Source: Anodontia alba (Eukaryota; Mollusca; Bivalvia; Lucinida; Lucinidae). Taken from it: a DNA stretch of 64,000 bases. The position numbers and the translations under genes are program-made. The notes below the pieces were generated by a model that saw only the letters and a program-made list of their open reading frames with translations, had not been told where the DNA came from and ran no database searches. Position 1 is the first letter of the stretch. Each line of letters starts with the position of its first letter. Positions 1 through 11,700 of the stretch are shown one piece after another. The stretch covers positions 25,136,095-25,200,094 of the forward strand of contig OZ024823.1 of assembly GCA_964016985.1 (NCBI GenBank), written 5' to 3'.

Positions 1-120
1 ATTCCAAAATGAAATATTGTGTTCTGAGCACCGATGTTAATCATATGACACATGTGTGTTCATATCTCTATAATAAGCATTGTTCAAATGATTTGTTTTA
101 ACTTTATTTTTCTATTCTAG

Positions 121-610
121 ACATATAGGTGCGCGTTTCTACCGTCTCACTGAGGCGATTCTAACGAGTATCCACATACTATTTTTAGAACAAAACGGAA
201 AGTATTGCATACCCATATAAACCCAAGTTTTCCCTATATAAAGTGAGATTTACAAGAGTGTTTATTACGAGAGCTTTTGTCTTCATCAAGAAAGAATAGT
301 TAGCTTTAAAATTTTATCTCTACAATGACATTTTTCTGGCGAAAATTTGTGATGTTTCCTTTTCTAGTCCAAACATATTATTGTGGGTGCTCGTTAGGGT
401 TACCAGCCTATCCCCATTTGAGATACTGCTGTCCTTTAAGCCTCTGAAAAAGGGCATTTATCTGGCGAAACTTTGTGACAGTGTCTGAGATTTAACTTAC
501 GAGCACTCACAGTCTATATTTTGAGCAGAAATAAGGAAATGATAAAACCCTGGTAAACCAAACTTTTCTACATCAAGTGGGGTTTACCACAATCTACATG
601 TATGTCTTTG
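121..610. repeat. Two degenerate hairpin elements
   Basis: Two adjacent stretches (about 121-300 and 315-610) carry the hallmarks of the hairpin elements seen intact near 10.4 and 35.7 kb: a GAGGCGATTCTAACGAGTA-type arm, a 'TTTTGAGCAGAAATAAG' arm end, and the segment 'AAGTGGGGTTTA' near the right side. Neither copy has complete arms. No coding potential is seen. Confidence 0.5.
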
Positions 611-986
611 AACAAAAATATGAACAATACTGTTCATCTTCTAATCCCCACTATTCCATACATTATGACTGAAGGTATTCGAATGAATTGTCTCAGTGGA
701 GCGTTCCTATGAGAGCATGTAATCAAATAAGTCCATGTGAATTTACAGGTCTACAGTTTAGCCCAGGAATTTTGCTCCAACTGGCTGTTCTTTGATTATG
801 AGGTTTACCGCTACATCTCAGCAGTAGAGCTAATTTATTACAGTCATAAACTTTCTGACTGCAGACTCCTGACAGCTGGTTTGACTTCCAATAACATAAT
901 GGTCAGACACAGGTGAAAGCCATTCAAATGTTATGTCAAAAGGGTTGTTAGACAAGAAAATTTGACAAAATTTGAAACCTGAAAGG

Positions 987-1054
987 CAAACTATGCAGAT
1001 CCTGATGAGACTGTTTGCAATGAGGCTCACATCAGGATCTACATTGTTTGCAGA
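987..1054. repeat. Hairpin-A element, degenerate core
   Basis: An imperfect inverted repeat runs from GCAAACTATGCAGATCCTGATGAGAC to its partner CATCAGGATCTACATTGTTTGC (written here as separate arms of the stem). It resembles the 'CAGTGTAGATCCTGATCAGAC' arms of the copies near 50.1, 56.4 and 63.0 kb. The flanking 611-986 and 1055-1123 show nothing recognisable. Confidence 0.45.
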
Positions 1055-1123
1055 GCCATTTTCCCTGTATGTAGTAGTGAAAGAGTAAAAGAGAACTTTT
1101 AATGAGAGGTTGCTTAACTCTTA

Positions 1124-1311
1124 GCACTCTGGGTAAAATTTTATCAGCAGACGTCATATTGTAATATTTTCATTATTTTTCCCAGACTGCAGGTTTTGAC
1201 ATGTCATGCATATTGTCTCAAATGGAGACAATTTGCATGAAATGTCAAATCCTGTTTTCTGGGAAAAAAAAATATCATCAGTTTGTAGTCTGCTGAATTT
1301 GTTCAGTGTAT
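1124..1311. mobile_element. Palindromic MITE-like element (family P)
   Basis: Long imperfect palindrome. The centre reads ATTGTCTCAAATGGAGACAAT, flanked on both sides by TGACATxTCATGCA/TGCATGAAATGTCA arms, then CAGG...CCTG and poly-pyrimidine/purine runs. The outer ends CACTCTGGGTAAAATTTT and GTCTGCTGAATTTGTTCAGTG pair imperfectly. Partial or variant copies lie at 1497-1650, 15190-15290, 23060-23160, 24985-25210, 27430-27500 and 34620-34840. It has no ORF, so it looks like a non-autonomous DNA element. The transposase family that moves it is unknown. Confidence 0.6.
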
Positions 1312-1351
1312 GGTAAAAGTTAAATTACCATATTGAAACTAAATATTCAGA

Positions 1352-1470
1352 CACGACAGGCTTGGGCAAAAATGTAGACCTAGATATACTGCACACCACT
1401 GCCATTCATCAAGCATTGTTTTAGACATATCAACAAGCAGTAAAATATGCTTGTTCAAACTTGGCAAGGA
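1352..1470. repeat. Hairpin-A element, decayed copy
   Basis: It has the order typical of this family: GACAGGCTTGGGCAAAAATG, a weak hairpin, then 'GCATTGTTTTAGACATATC', 'AACAAGCAGTAAAAT' and 'CTTGTTCAAAC'. The stem itself is largely lost. Confidence 0.45.
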
Positions 1471-1496
1471 TTAATCCTTAATGCTTGTGCTGGTAC

Positions 1497-1650
1497 TTCA
1501 CTCAGGGTAAAATTTTCAGCAGACAACATACTGAATCATTTTTCTTATTCTTCCCAAAAAACAGGTTTGACATTTCAAATTCATACAAATTGTCTCTAAT
1601 GGATTTTCATGAAATGTCATATCCTGTTTTCTGGAAACAAAATGCCCATG
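1497..1650. mobile_element. Family-P palindromic element, partial
   Basis: The left part 'CACTCAGGGTAAAATTTTCA' + 'GCAGACAACATACTGAA', then CAGGTTTGACATTTC and a decayed centre with the partner GAAATGTCATATCCTG, matches the element at 1124-1311. The distal right arm is missing. Confidence 0.5.
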
Positions 1651-1735
1651 GGCCACAATTCGCTCACCTAATAAAAACAGCTGTTGCATATCTGCAAATG
1701 CCATGGCAACTTCTTCCAGTATTTGCCACAGCAAC

Positions 1736-2720
1736 TAGGACACAAATTTGACCTTACCAAAAAAAGATCAACGGTCATCCTAGTATCAGCATTTCAACAA
1801 ACTAAGTAGCCTTTGAGTCCCTGATGCTGTATACCGAGATTCAGCCTTAGAGCTTTCTGAGTTCAGAAGAAAAAATATTTTTAAGTGTTTTACCATATAT
1901 GGGCATGGCAGACATCTTGTTGAATGGTGCAGACCCATTTGAACAAATTATCAATATCCTTTCGACAGAAAGAAGGCCCTATGTGAACCATGTGAAATCT
2001 AGTGAAAACTGTTTCAAAGAAGAAGACATTAAAAGATTTTACAATTTTGTACATGTAAATAGCCCAAGGACAAAGGGCCCCCGTTCCCCACCCCTTCAAA
2101 ATGTTGACAGTAGCTACAGTTTTATTACTTTAATCAAACATTGTAATTTTCAGCAATTAGTCTTCATTATTCATTGAGAAAATGATTTTTCAACATTTTC
2201 CCCATATAAATGTATGGGGTACAAATTTGGCCTTGCTGTAAAAAGGTCAAAGGTCAACCTACAAACTTTATTTGAAAAACTTAGTAGACCTTGAGTTATT
2301 TGAACAAACATTGTAGACCTTGAGTTCCTGATGCTATTTACCAAGATGCAGCTTCAAAGCTTCTTGGTTCTCGAGAAGAAGATTTTAAGTTTATTTTAGC
2401 ATATTTGGGCATGGCGGTCATCTTGTTCAGTGGCACGGAATCATTCAAACAAATTGTCAATACCGTTTTGACAGAAAGCCCCATGTGAAATCTGGTGACA
2501 ATTGCTCAAGCAGTTTCAGAGAAGACATTTAAAAACAATATGGCGGCTGTGATTGCCTTCTTGGATTTTGGATCAGCACAATCTTAGCTATTTTCGATCT
2601 AGAGGTCATCTTGTTGCTACAGTGAAATTTTCAACTCAAATCTCCCGATGGTTCTGGAGGATGTCAAAAACTGGTTTTCAAGATGACAGCTGTGGCAGCC
2701 ATCTTAAATTTCTGATCAGC
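1736..2720. repeat. Dispersed repeat with internal ~470 bp units
   Basis: A block from 'TTTGACCTTACCAAAAAAAG' through 'GGGCATGGCAGACATCTTGTT' to 'GTGAAATCTAGTGA' recurs in diverged form from about 2226 ('TTTGGCCTTGCTGTAAAAAG' ... 'GGGCATGGCGGTCATCTTGTT'). A third, more distant stretch contains the 'GGTCATCTTGTT' and 'GCAGCCATCTTAAATTTCTG' motifs. Open frames here (the longest is 144 codons at 2553-2987) cross unit boundaries and do not resemble a protein, so I treat the whole block as non-coding. Confidence 0.5.
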
Positions 2721-3590
2721 AAAGTATTATTTGCTTTTGATCTACAAGTCATTCTATATATAATGGATTCCCATTTTTATATTTGTAGGCTGCTCCAAAA
2801 AAGAAATGTAGTAGATATCGTCACAATTTATGTCAGTAATCAACGCTATATTATAATGTCTCTGAAAATGTACATTATTAAGATTGAAAAGATATTTCAG
2901 AGCAAACATTTTAAATGTCAGATGTATCAAAACACTTTATTTTTTTCACACAATGTTATAATTTTTTTTGAAAAACAAATTGTTTAATTCATGATGTAAT
3001 GAAACAAAAAGCGTAACACCACTTACTATACTGAATGCATAAGTAAATGATAATTTTGTTCTTTTTTTACAAGAAGATTATGTTGTTAAAGGCTAAAAGG
3101 CCATATGATCAGAAGACTCTAATTTGGCAAAAAAAAAAAAAAAAAAAAAAAAATACTGGCAAAATGTGTTTGGTAAACATCGAAAAGCGAAAACATGGTT
3201 GACTTGTTTTATATGAAATTTTCGGTAACCTGAAAGTTTTTATATCCAAAATCAGCTTTTCAGTACGAACAACTTCTAAATAAAAACGTGAAAAAGTAGC
3301 TAAAACGGTCGACGGCAACATTTGCTAATAAATCAACATTTGTATCGCATTTTTGTATATTCAGGGGTTACAATGTTAGTGATTCTGGAGAATACATTTT
3401 ATTTAATTGTTGGACAAATCTTTCAATTGGAAAACAAAACAACTCAACAATGTTCGATGGTATAGAGTTTTTTATGTGGTACTTTAATATTTTACTATTT
3501 TATAATGTAAAAAAGCACAAAGCATTTAACAAAAACAATATTTTTATAGATTTTCTGGTTGTTTTAAAACTGATCTAGTGGATCAGGTGG
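2721..3590. other. AT-rich stretch, nothing recognised
   Basis: No gene or clear element is seen. There is a 24-base poly-A run near 3129-3152 and scattered T-runs. Confidence 0.6.
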
Positions 3591-5080
3591 GAAACAGTCA
3601 ACTACTTTTGCTAGTTTTGATTAGATTTTTTTTTTCACTCTGCAACGGTGGCTCTACAATTTATATAAAATACGGGGTGGTTATATGTCACCTCGGTTGA
3701 TGATATTCATATTCCTCGGGAGGGCATTTTTTCAGTATCACTCTCTCAGGAATGTGATACCTAACAAGACTACTGACCCGTACGCTGAAGTAGTACCTCC
3801 TATGTCATACATTTTACTATCACCCTGGTATTCCGTGCATGTGCTATCTTTTTCACTTTTACCCGGAGGATGACATTTTGTTACTATCACACTGGCAGTG
3901 AAATAGTAAAAAGTATCGCCCTCAGGCCTACGGGATATTTGTATGGGAAAGTCACATTGTTACGACCCAGAGCAGACTGCAGTGCCAGCTGACTAAGTTT
4001 AATACCTATTAGAGGTAGGGTCCATTTTCCACAGTCGGACCATTTGTTATAGTTATTAATAGTAGCGTGATATATAAGTTACGCAAATTTAATAATGCTA
4101 AACTGGTTGCGAAACGCAAAAAGCGAGAAAATCGCATAATGTTTGCAAAATCCCGCACATATCGTGCAATTGATGCGTGGCAAGAGTATAACCTTACTAT
4201 ATATAAACTCACCGATACAGTCCAATTCGAAGGACAACTGGACAACGCAAAAGATCCGTTTAAATTATGATTAGACAGTTCGGCGCGTCGTTAATTTATA
4301 TTAATATTATGTTTGTAGTCTTTTTCTGTTCAAATATCAAAAGCAGGAAAATGTCCGTATCTGAATAGTAAACCTATAAACTATATATTGCAGCGCGCGC
4401 TAGTCCGATACTGCATATGTTACCTGGCTTATTTCAGGAATGCTCAGTAGGCTTCGCTAGGTTATGCAGTCTGGTCGGAACTTCTCGGGTTGCGAGAATT
4501 GTAACTGCTATCGGGGACACTGAGCAGGCCGCGCTGGCATGTGCGGACTGACCAGTCGTTTTGAGGCAGCAGTCGCAAGGTGTGATTTAGTTTATACAAA
4601 ATAAGAAAACAGTGCAGGATCGGAATAGCCAGCCAATGTAAAATGTGCAGTACCATAAGAATCGCGTAGGCCAGAAATTTAGGTTTACATACGCATATGC
4701 AATACGCAAACATACGCACGAACATACAGGCACCTATATAGCAGTTTTTTTGTTGTTTTTTTTCTCTTTCTAAGTTTAATAGATAATTTAATGAGTCTAA
4801 GAAATTGTTGAAAATTTGTATTATTCCGCCTGCATAAGCACTGTTATATTTTAAGTGTTCCGATTTCGTTAAGTGTTCCGATTTTGTCTGATCAGGGCAC
4901 CGAGTTTAAAATAGTCGGAGTTGATCCAGTTACTCTCCCTCTTATCATTATCCGGAAGTCGGAGGTGTTTTTCATTAGTAATGTCAGTGACATTTAGGAT
5001 TGCGACATTTGGAACGTCATGTCCCTGATTGTCATCCATACATTATAATCGTTTGTGCATGTATGGAAATGGGGCTTGCA
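3591..5080. other. Unassigned sequence with short open frames
   Basis: 3640-3960 contains complementary fragments (for example TCCTCGGGAGGGCATT and ATCGCCCTCAGGCCTACGG) that could be ends of an unknown inverted-repeat element. An open frame at 4067-4270 (67 codons, basic, Lys/Arg-rich at the N-terminus) shows no recognisable domain and is overlapped by an equally long antisense frame, so I do not call it a gene. Confidence 0.5.
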
Positions 5081-5087
5081 TATGATA

Positions 5088-5257
5088 TGACGTTACGCGG
5101 ACGACGTTGCCGCCAGTTGGCAGGCGCTCACCATCGACCGCGTCGATGTCATTAATAGGGATAGAAGTCGCGGGTGATACATCGACGTCAGTGATGGGTC
5201 TATCATCACTGGATATACAGCTGCGACGTCAATGACGTCACTCTATAAGGTGACGTG
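5088..5257. promoter_or_regulatory. CRE-motif cluster with TATA-like box
   Basis: Within 170 bp there are TGACGTTA (5088-5095), CGACGTCA (5183-5190), CGACGTCA (5224-5231), a full palindromic CRE TGACGTCA (5233-5240) and TGACGTG (5251-5257), with TATAAG at 5244-5249. The surrounding 5085-5260 is markedly richer in CpG than its neighbours. CREB/ATF proteins bind TGACGTCA in animals. That this is an active promoter or enhancer is inference; no coding exon is recognised next to it. Confidence 0.4.
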
Positions 5258-7160
5258 CGTGATTGTAGAATAAATGGTAGAATCTTAGCAGGCTTCATCT
5301 TATGTAATTATAGAACATGTCCTTAGTCTGTTTTTGTTTATTTTTTGTTGTGTCCTTCCATGTCCTTCCAAAGACAGTTGACCTCAATGTGAGGTGCAGT
5401 ACTTAGACTCCATCGAGTCTTGGACGGGCCGGGGCCGCCAAATAAGGGTCTAATACAATGGTATAAACAGCCAGAACTGGGAACAGTGAACAAAAGGTTC
5501 AAGGGATTGCCAACATACAAAAACGTTATTAAGGCCTTGACTAAACAGAGAAATGATAAAATTAAAATGAGCTTAATAAATAATAAATAATAATAATAAT
5601 AATAATGAGATCGATCAATAATTAAGAAAGTGTAATAAAACTTTAAAAAAAAAAAAAAAAAAAAGATAAGGGCGCCGTATAGATATTATTGGAAAGGGAG
5701 GCAATTTCTTCACACTGGCACACAGTTCTCCTCATTTGGTTGGGTATATATACTGAGTGTATTAAATTGATTAACCAAATAATTAAGCTAATCAAATAAT
5801 ATACCAGTATAATTCTCCAACCGTGCCAACGTGAGGAGATTTGCGTCAAAATTATGTATGAAGTGTTGTATTATTTTAATGTCTGTTTATTATATGAGTT
5901 GTATATGTAAAAAAAAAAAAAAAAAAAAAAAAAATCTACCGTTGTTAGATGCTTCTGTGAAATTGTACAGTTGGGCAAACCCGGAGCTTGATCAAATTGG
6001 AAAAAAAGGTAAGAGAAAAGTCCAAGGAGTGTCACAATCACAAACCGCAGCTCTTCCCAGACACTAAGAGGAAGAGGAAACCGACAAATCCAAACAGGTA
6101 GAAATCGAACAAACGTACGAAAAGCACTAAGTTTAGCTCTCTCTTCCACAAGCGAGGTAATCGCAATGCTAAAAGGACTGAGAAAAAAAAAAAAAAAAAA
6201 ACAAAAAAAAAACAACAAAAAAAAACAAAAAAAAAACAACAACACAAGAACAAAATGACACAAGGTAAGACATAAAACAAATTGCCTCGTAGAATAAACC
6301 ACAAAGCAACAAAGAGTAAGACTAACACCGGGACCATCGCCTTAGAACGGTCAGTAGAGTAAACCACCGGGGGCGGAGTTTAAAGCACTTTTACAGCTAG
6401 CCAACTTCACCCTGGGTCCCGATGCTTCTCTTAATACAGAAATACTTAAAAAAATCGGTTCGCTTAAATGCTCCCAACTCAGTCAATGCATCAAAGCAAA
6501 ACCATAAAGTCAAATTAATCACTATAATAAACAAAGACGAATACTCATGGCTAATTCTACTGTATGCCAGAGTAAATGAAAACCAAAAGCTGAACCACGG
6601 CGGGCCAAGCCAAAGACATATCGCCAAGCCCCAACCCACTGGTTAAAGTTTTACGAAGAGGCCATCATTGAGTCTGAGGCCCGAACCGCCGTTGTGCAAT
6701 TAAAGAGTGAAGCATAGCCATCAACAATGATTGACAACTAGGCATGCAGTCTGTCGCATAATATCCAGCTATAGCCAATTCTTATATAATGGTTAATAAG
6801 TTTTCTGAATTGCTCCGAAAAGTTAGATTTTCCTAGAATTGCTCCGAAAAGTTAGAAGTCACCCTCGGTGCGTCTTAGCCGCCCAGAGCGTAACACACAT
6901 GAGGTTCAATCAAATATCAAAATAGAAGTGAAGGCAATGGTCAGGAATCGATGCAATTACCTCACGCCTTCCATCCAAGACACCAAAGGGAAAGAAACAC
7001 AAACATAAAACAACTTCACCGTAAAGGAAATGTCACAAGTGGAAAGCCAAAAGGATAGTTACTTTCCCACAAATTGGCCGAACGGCTATTCAAAATAAAA
7101 ATGATATCAGCAATACATACATGCTATAACGAACTATAACAATATTAAACCACAAGAAGA
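5258..7160. other. Low-complexity and dispersed-repeat fragments
   Basis: It contains an (AAT)n run near 5585-5610, long poly-A runs near 5644, 5910 and 6183-6240, and a 'CGCCTTAGAACGGTCAGTAG' segment (near 6330) whose relatives occur near 52.53 kb (GCCTTGGAGCTGTCAGTAG) and 62.15 kb (GCCTTGGAGCAGTCAACAG). A 20-base sequence GAATTGCTCCGAAAAGTTAG is repeated 29 bp apart near 6813 and 6837. No gene is supported: the Phe-rich minus-strand frames here are translations of the A-runs. Confidence 0.5.
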
Positions 7161-7164
7161 ACCG

Positions 7165-7332
7165 CCTTGGAATAAATACTTTCTCACACCACATTTTTAT
7201 ATGCACATCATATATTAGGCAGATTAAGGGTGTTATATAGTCATCCCGTATTTTATACAATTTACAGTTTTAGAGTGATAAACTAGCAAAGTTGCTGTCT
7301 GTTTTAAGCTGCTTTACCCATAAATGAAGAAG

Positions 7333-7364
<32 letters not shown>

Positions 7365-7680
7365 CAAAACCTTCTCACCTCACATTTAAAATATATACAT
7401 CTTATATAAGACAGACTAATATGGTATTACATATCTCAGTTACATATACACTCCGTAGTTATATAAATTGTGAATCCACAGTTTTAGAGTGATAAACTAG
7501 CAAAAGTTGTTAACTGTTGTTTTTTTTTTAAGCCAATTTGCCAGATTATATGAAATGTCAAGTACTTTTACCTCATATTTTGCATCACACACTATACAAA
7601 CTAATGGGTGTTACATATAGACACCCCGTATTTTAAATAAATCGTAAACCTAACACTTAAAGAGTTTATGATTTGTTAAT
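7165..7680. repeat. Diverged ~190 bp tandem triplication
   Basis: Three units begin near 7170, 7370 and 7555. Each has a 'CTCACxxCACATTT' type start, a 'CCCGTATTTTA' or similar centre, and (in units 1 and 2) the exact 'CACAGTTTTAGAGTGATAAA'/'ACAGTTTTAGAGTGATAAAC' segment. Poly-A and poly-T runs separate the units. A stray related piece (ATACGGGGTGG) is near 3670. Confidence 0.55.
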
Positions 7681-7859
7681 ACCTTAAATATGGTATACTA
7701 GGTGATTCTTGAAACAATATGACAAAGAGAAATGCAAAAGCTTCGGATAGTTTATGTTGACAATTATCATCAGTAATCTCTGCAGTGTTTGTGAAGTGTT
7801 TTATCGGTTATGGGGACATCGTCGTTCGGAACGTTTACAGCATATGAATTACCTGGACC

Positions 7860-7985
7860 TTTAGGGCTGTGACAATAATGATGTTCTGTCTCTAGATACA
7901 GTGTTCTCTTCCTGAATTGTACACTGTTCCTAAAATTTTGGTGTTCTGTTCCTAAGTCATGGTGTTTGGTTCCTGAGTTCACTTT
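7860..7985. repeat. Short degenerate ~22 bp repeat
   Basis: The motif 'GTGTTCTGTTCCTAA' recurs in variants (TGTTCTGTCTCTAGA, TGTTCTCTTCCTGAA, ACTGTTCCTAAAA, GTGTTTGGTTCCTGA) about every 22 bp. Confidence 0.5.
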
Positions 7986-9013
7986 TTGGCACCGAATATT
8001 GGAAATTGGTTTGATTTTTTTTATATTCTATCTGGGTTTAAGTAGATTATTTTACGTTTTAGTCGCTAACATAGATTTCATCGATTGTATATGTTTGGGT
8101 TAAAATATCGCTTATTAGCCGAAAATGACAATGGGAATGCATCCGGTGTTATTTTTTTTTTTTTTTTCTAAAATAGTTTATGGTATTTTTACGAGTATAA
8201 ATAGGTAGGATCCTGTCTATTCATGTTGGCCTCCTTTACATGTATGTAATCAAACTGCGACCCAGGATCAGGTCAGGGTTTAAGAAAATAATGTGTTGTT
8301 CTGTTCCTTTGTTAGTTGCTAAAACAATTGAGGGTTATATACGTTGAAGTATTATTACTTTTAACAATCGGCATCGAAAATGAGTGATTTGCACATTGTC
8401 TAACACCAAAGTATGTAGTCAGAAAAACAAAATCGATTTTTGGCATGCTGCGTAGTCATTTTTGCAGACATAACTTAAAAATTCTTAAAGATTATCATGT
8501 TTTGTGTCTATTGTACTTCGGACTTATATTAGCAAGAGTTCAAAAAAAAAAAAAAAAAAAAAAAAATGCAGAAAAATGATGGTCCAACAAACGCTTGGGT
8601 GGTTCAGTGCTTATCCTGAAAAACAAGGGTGAGTTGGCACAGGCTATTGACATAGCGCCGTGCCGATAATAACAACAAAACAGGCAATAACGCCAAGTAT
8701 TCCAAATGCAAGATGGTAAATCACGAGACTTGTGACGTCAGCCTAAAAAATTTGCAGTCGCGGCCATTTTGAATTTTTCTCCACTTCGAATTTTATTTCT
8801 CTCCATTCTCCGTCTACTTACAAGCTGAGCACGATTGGTTTTGTGCATAAGGTACACATTGATGTAGAATTTCATCTAAAACATACACTTTATGCTTTTT
8901 TGTTTACGTGATAAACTGAAAAAAAACTTCGACACATTAATGTGTTTTCGATCGGTTTGTAAACTGAACATTGTTATGTTTGTTTTTGCTTTTCGTAAGG
9001 TGTAGACTCGCAA

Positions 9014-9046
<33 letters not shown>

Positions 9047-9984
9047 CCAAAAAGAAACAAAGACAAAAACGCACAAACGGTCAAATATCTTTAGGAAAAA
9101 TCCTGAAGCAGTAAAATGGATTTCAGGTAAGCGAACTATATATAGGCTACCGGCATACACTGGAAAGCACGGTCCCCGCCCCCATCGGGGCCCGCGAAAT
9201 AAATGGGCTGCCTAAAGCCTCCATGACAGAGCTGCTAGAAATTATGCAGGACCCGAATTCATGTGATCGGGTCGGGTAAAAGTCCCACAAATTTGGAGGC
9301 AATGTCTCTAAACTATTGAAATATTGTTGACTTGAGACGTTACATATCGCAATTCATGTAGTGAATTCAGAAGTCGTGATCTGAAATCAAATTCAGTTAG
9401 ATCTCTGCATTATTAGATCTAGAATCTGAACTGACAATACTGAATTAGTGGGTGATAAGGCCAAACTAAAGAATGTGTTTAGGGTATTTAGAGTAGGATA
9501 GCTAGGGATTTTTTAAACATTTCATTTTAATTATACCATAACAATTATACCAAATATATTTGGACTTTACATAGGCTTTCAAGCAGGCCCTACTTTTCTC
9601 TACTTTTTTGTGCTCCAACTTTTCCCTAATTTTGTCTGAAAATGCCCTTTTGATACTCTAATTTTTAGTCCAAAAATGTTTGATGTGACCAAAAATTGTA
9701 ATTTTTTTTTTTTTCCCTTGCTTGCTTGGAAATTGTAAATATCAGATCAACATAATCTGAGCCATCTCGATGAAAAAGTCTTGACAAATCTCTGAGTGAA
9801 AAAATATATGCATTTACCGGGATGTGAAAAAACCAGAAAAGTGGGGCCTTTCACATAAGATTCAAGAAAAATCAGGTCAGTCATATACTTTTTGTTGAAT
9901 AGGGGGCTAATCATATACCTGGCATCACTGAAAACGGGGGCCATTCAACACACACATCAATACTATGTCATATACAGGAAGTTA
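7986..9984. other. No gene recognised
   Basis: AT-rich DNA with long poly-A/T runs near 8155, 8541 and 9017. 8820-9160 gives a short minus-strand frame that is interrupted by the poly-A tract and matches nothing. 9180-9300 is a GC-richer patch without a recognisable element. Confidence 0.5.
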
Positions 9985-10014
9985 CCCCCCCCCCCCCCCC
10001 CCACACACACACAC
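9985..10014. repeat. Poly-C followed by (CA)n
   Basis: Eighteen consecutive C residues run into a (CA)6 tract. Confidence 0.9.
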
Positions 10015-10306
10015 TGAGCTGAAAATAGACCATCCTTACTATCCCTACTTTGCATGATTGAAATGCCTACTTTTGCCCTACTTTAAGCCATACTTAATAT
10101 CTCTACTTTTTCACTGGAGGGCACTTGAAAGCCTGTTTTCACATAAAATTTTACCAAACTGGTTTGCCTATCCTTAGAAGTTAGATGTGTCCAAAAATAC
10201 TGACAGAATGGCCAACAGTTTACCTACAGGAGCAGTTTGATCTGGGTCTACAATGTTTGCTCAGACCTTCTTGACAGAATATTTCAGTCTTACATATATG
10301 GTACAA

Positions 10307-10608
10307 CATTACGAAAACACATGTATTCAAATTTATAGAAAATTTCACCTCTAAAAACTGTAATTTTTCAGATAAAAACTCTGATATTGTTCATTTTTCT
10401 GCTCAAAACATAGATTGTGGGTACTCATTAGAACCTCCTCACTGAGAGGCAGTTCTAATGAGTACCCACAATCTATAGAGGCGGTTCTAATGAGTATCCA
10501 CAATCTATGTTTTGAGCAGAAGTAAGAAAAATAATGTAAACCCCAGTTTTACTATATAAAAGTGGGGTTTAAGGGGGTCAGTATTATATAGGCATGTTTT
10601 CATGATGA
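10307..10608. mobile_element. Hairpin MITE (family H)
   Basis: The ends CATTACGAAAACACATG (left) and GGCATGTTTTCATGATG (right) are imperfect terminal inverted repeats. Inside sits a hairpin with arms AACATAGATTGTGGGTACTC and its complement, followed by the segment AAAAGTGGGGTTTAAGGGGG typical of the family. The core is partly duplicated: a third arm 'GGCGGTTCTAATGAGTATCC' follows the first stem. Related copies are at 35640-35926 and 46873-47143. No ORF. Confidence 0.65.
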
Positions 10609-11029
10609 TCTCAGTCCAGATCTGGACTCTGAGATATAATTAGTTATTATCAGCATCATATGAATTTGCCCCACAGGGTGTAATTAATAGCAGCTGTCTG
10701 CAGTTGTGGTGGACAGCAGAGAGAAAATCTTGTCTATGAACATGTGTGATGTAGAGATAAAATAATGTAAAACAGCAAAGCAAATTTAATTTCATTCAGT
10801 GGATACAAGACAAACATACATTATTCGATAACAATAGTACAAATTTGATTAGAATTTGAATAGAATATTCAATATACATAATATTCAATACAGATAAAAA
10901 TTCATTCAGTTAAAAACTATAGTCATGTGACAAGAAAACCAACAATATTTGGCCTGTAAACACAGAGGACTTCTGCACAATCATATCAGAGCCTTTGCTG
11001 TCTGCAAGAAGAATTCATGGGTCCTTAGC
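10609..11029. other. No gene recognised
   Basis: AT-rich sequence of about 420 bp without a convincing element or ORF. Confidence 0.5.
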
Positions 11030-11115
11030 TACCCAGATAGCACACAGCAAAGACTCAGATCAGACTGGGTGGATGTCCAGGCTGGTCGGAGTCTTCGCTG
11101 GGCACACAGACCATA
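11030..11115. repeat. Hairpin-B element
   Basis: Imperfect inverted repeat: CACAGCAAAGACTCAGATCA pairs with 'GGTCGGAGTCTTCGCTGGGC'. A larger relative with two stems lies at 54247-54435. Confidence 0.5.
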
Positions 11116-11368
11116 TTGTTGGTTTTCCCATGCCCGGGCTCAAATTATTATGCGCTGTAATATGAACATATATTTCAGTCAAAAATAAACATGCACTTTT
11201 ATTTCAGATCAAAATGCTCAAAATGACACTAGTATATCTCAAAATGACACTTGTATTTCAATGTACAAATGTCTACTTTTAATTTAACACAATGTATTAA
11301 TTATATGGATTTAATAAATTATATATACCGTGATAATCCTAAGTATAGGGAGAGATAGGCCTTTGCAA

Positions 11369-11480
11369 AGAGTGAAGACCCAGATCAGACACCGCAAAAT
11401 GTGGCATCTGATCAGGATCTACACTGTTTGCCATACACACAGCATTATTTTAGATGGATCAAGGGGTAGCAAAATGGGCT
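11369..11480. repeat. Hairpin-A element
   Basis: The stem GACCCAGATCAGACACCGC / ATGTGGCATCTGATCAGGATC is followed by CTACACTGTTTGCCATACAC and 'AGCAAAATGGGC'. A SINE fragment is inserted just downstream, and the ~58 bp tail module of this element resumes at 11629. Confidence 0.6.
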
Positions 11481-11485
11481 ATTTC

Positions 11486-11626
11486 GAATGTGCACAATAC
11501 TGGTTAACCTCTTAAGAGGACTAAGCCTGCCCAGTAAATGTGTGGTTAGGTAAACTGACCGCGCTCGACATGACCCCATTGGGTTGACTGGGCCGTAAAA
11601 CCTTAACACAAAAAAAAAAAAAAAAA
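11486..11626 (+). mobile_element. SINE, 3' part, with poly-A tail
   Basis: Matches the second half of the SINE at 23452-23777 over about 120 bp: TGTGCACAATACTGGTTAAC, AAGAGGACTAAGCCTGCCCA, 'GTGTGGTTAGGTAAACTGAC' and a TTGACTGGGCCGTAAAACC end. It closes with a 17-base A run. The tRNA-like 5' half is absent, which is consistent with the 5' truncation common in retroposition. Confidence 0.7.
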
Positions 11627-11628
11627 TT

Positions 11629-11700
11629 TTAGGACAAGTATTTTAGGTAGATAAGGTGTCCCAATACTTAGGGTAAATAAAGTATATTAGGAAATGACAC
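11629..11700 (+). repeat. Single copy of the minisatellite module
   Basis: AAGGTGTCCCAATACTTAGG and 'GTAAATAAAGTATATTAGGA' are a lone version of the ~58 bp unit that forms the distal end of the array at 59.1-59.9 kb. It sits directly behind a hairpin-A element, apart from the inserted SINE. Confidence 0.55.

Noticed and set aside
2553..2987. 144-codon plus-strand frame
   Set aside because: It crosses units of a diverged repeat, is not protein-like and has no domain.
4067..4270. 67-codon basic frame
   Set aside because: It is opposed by an antisense frame of similar length and has no recognisable family.
5871..6367. Minus-strand frames of 109-143 codons
   Set aside because: They are runs of Phe from translated poly-A tracts.
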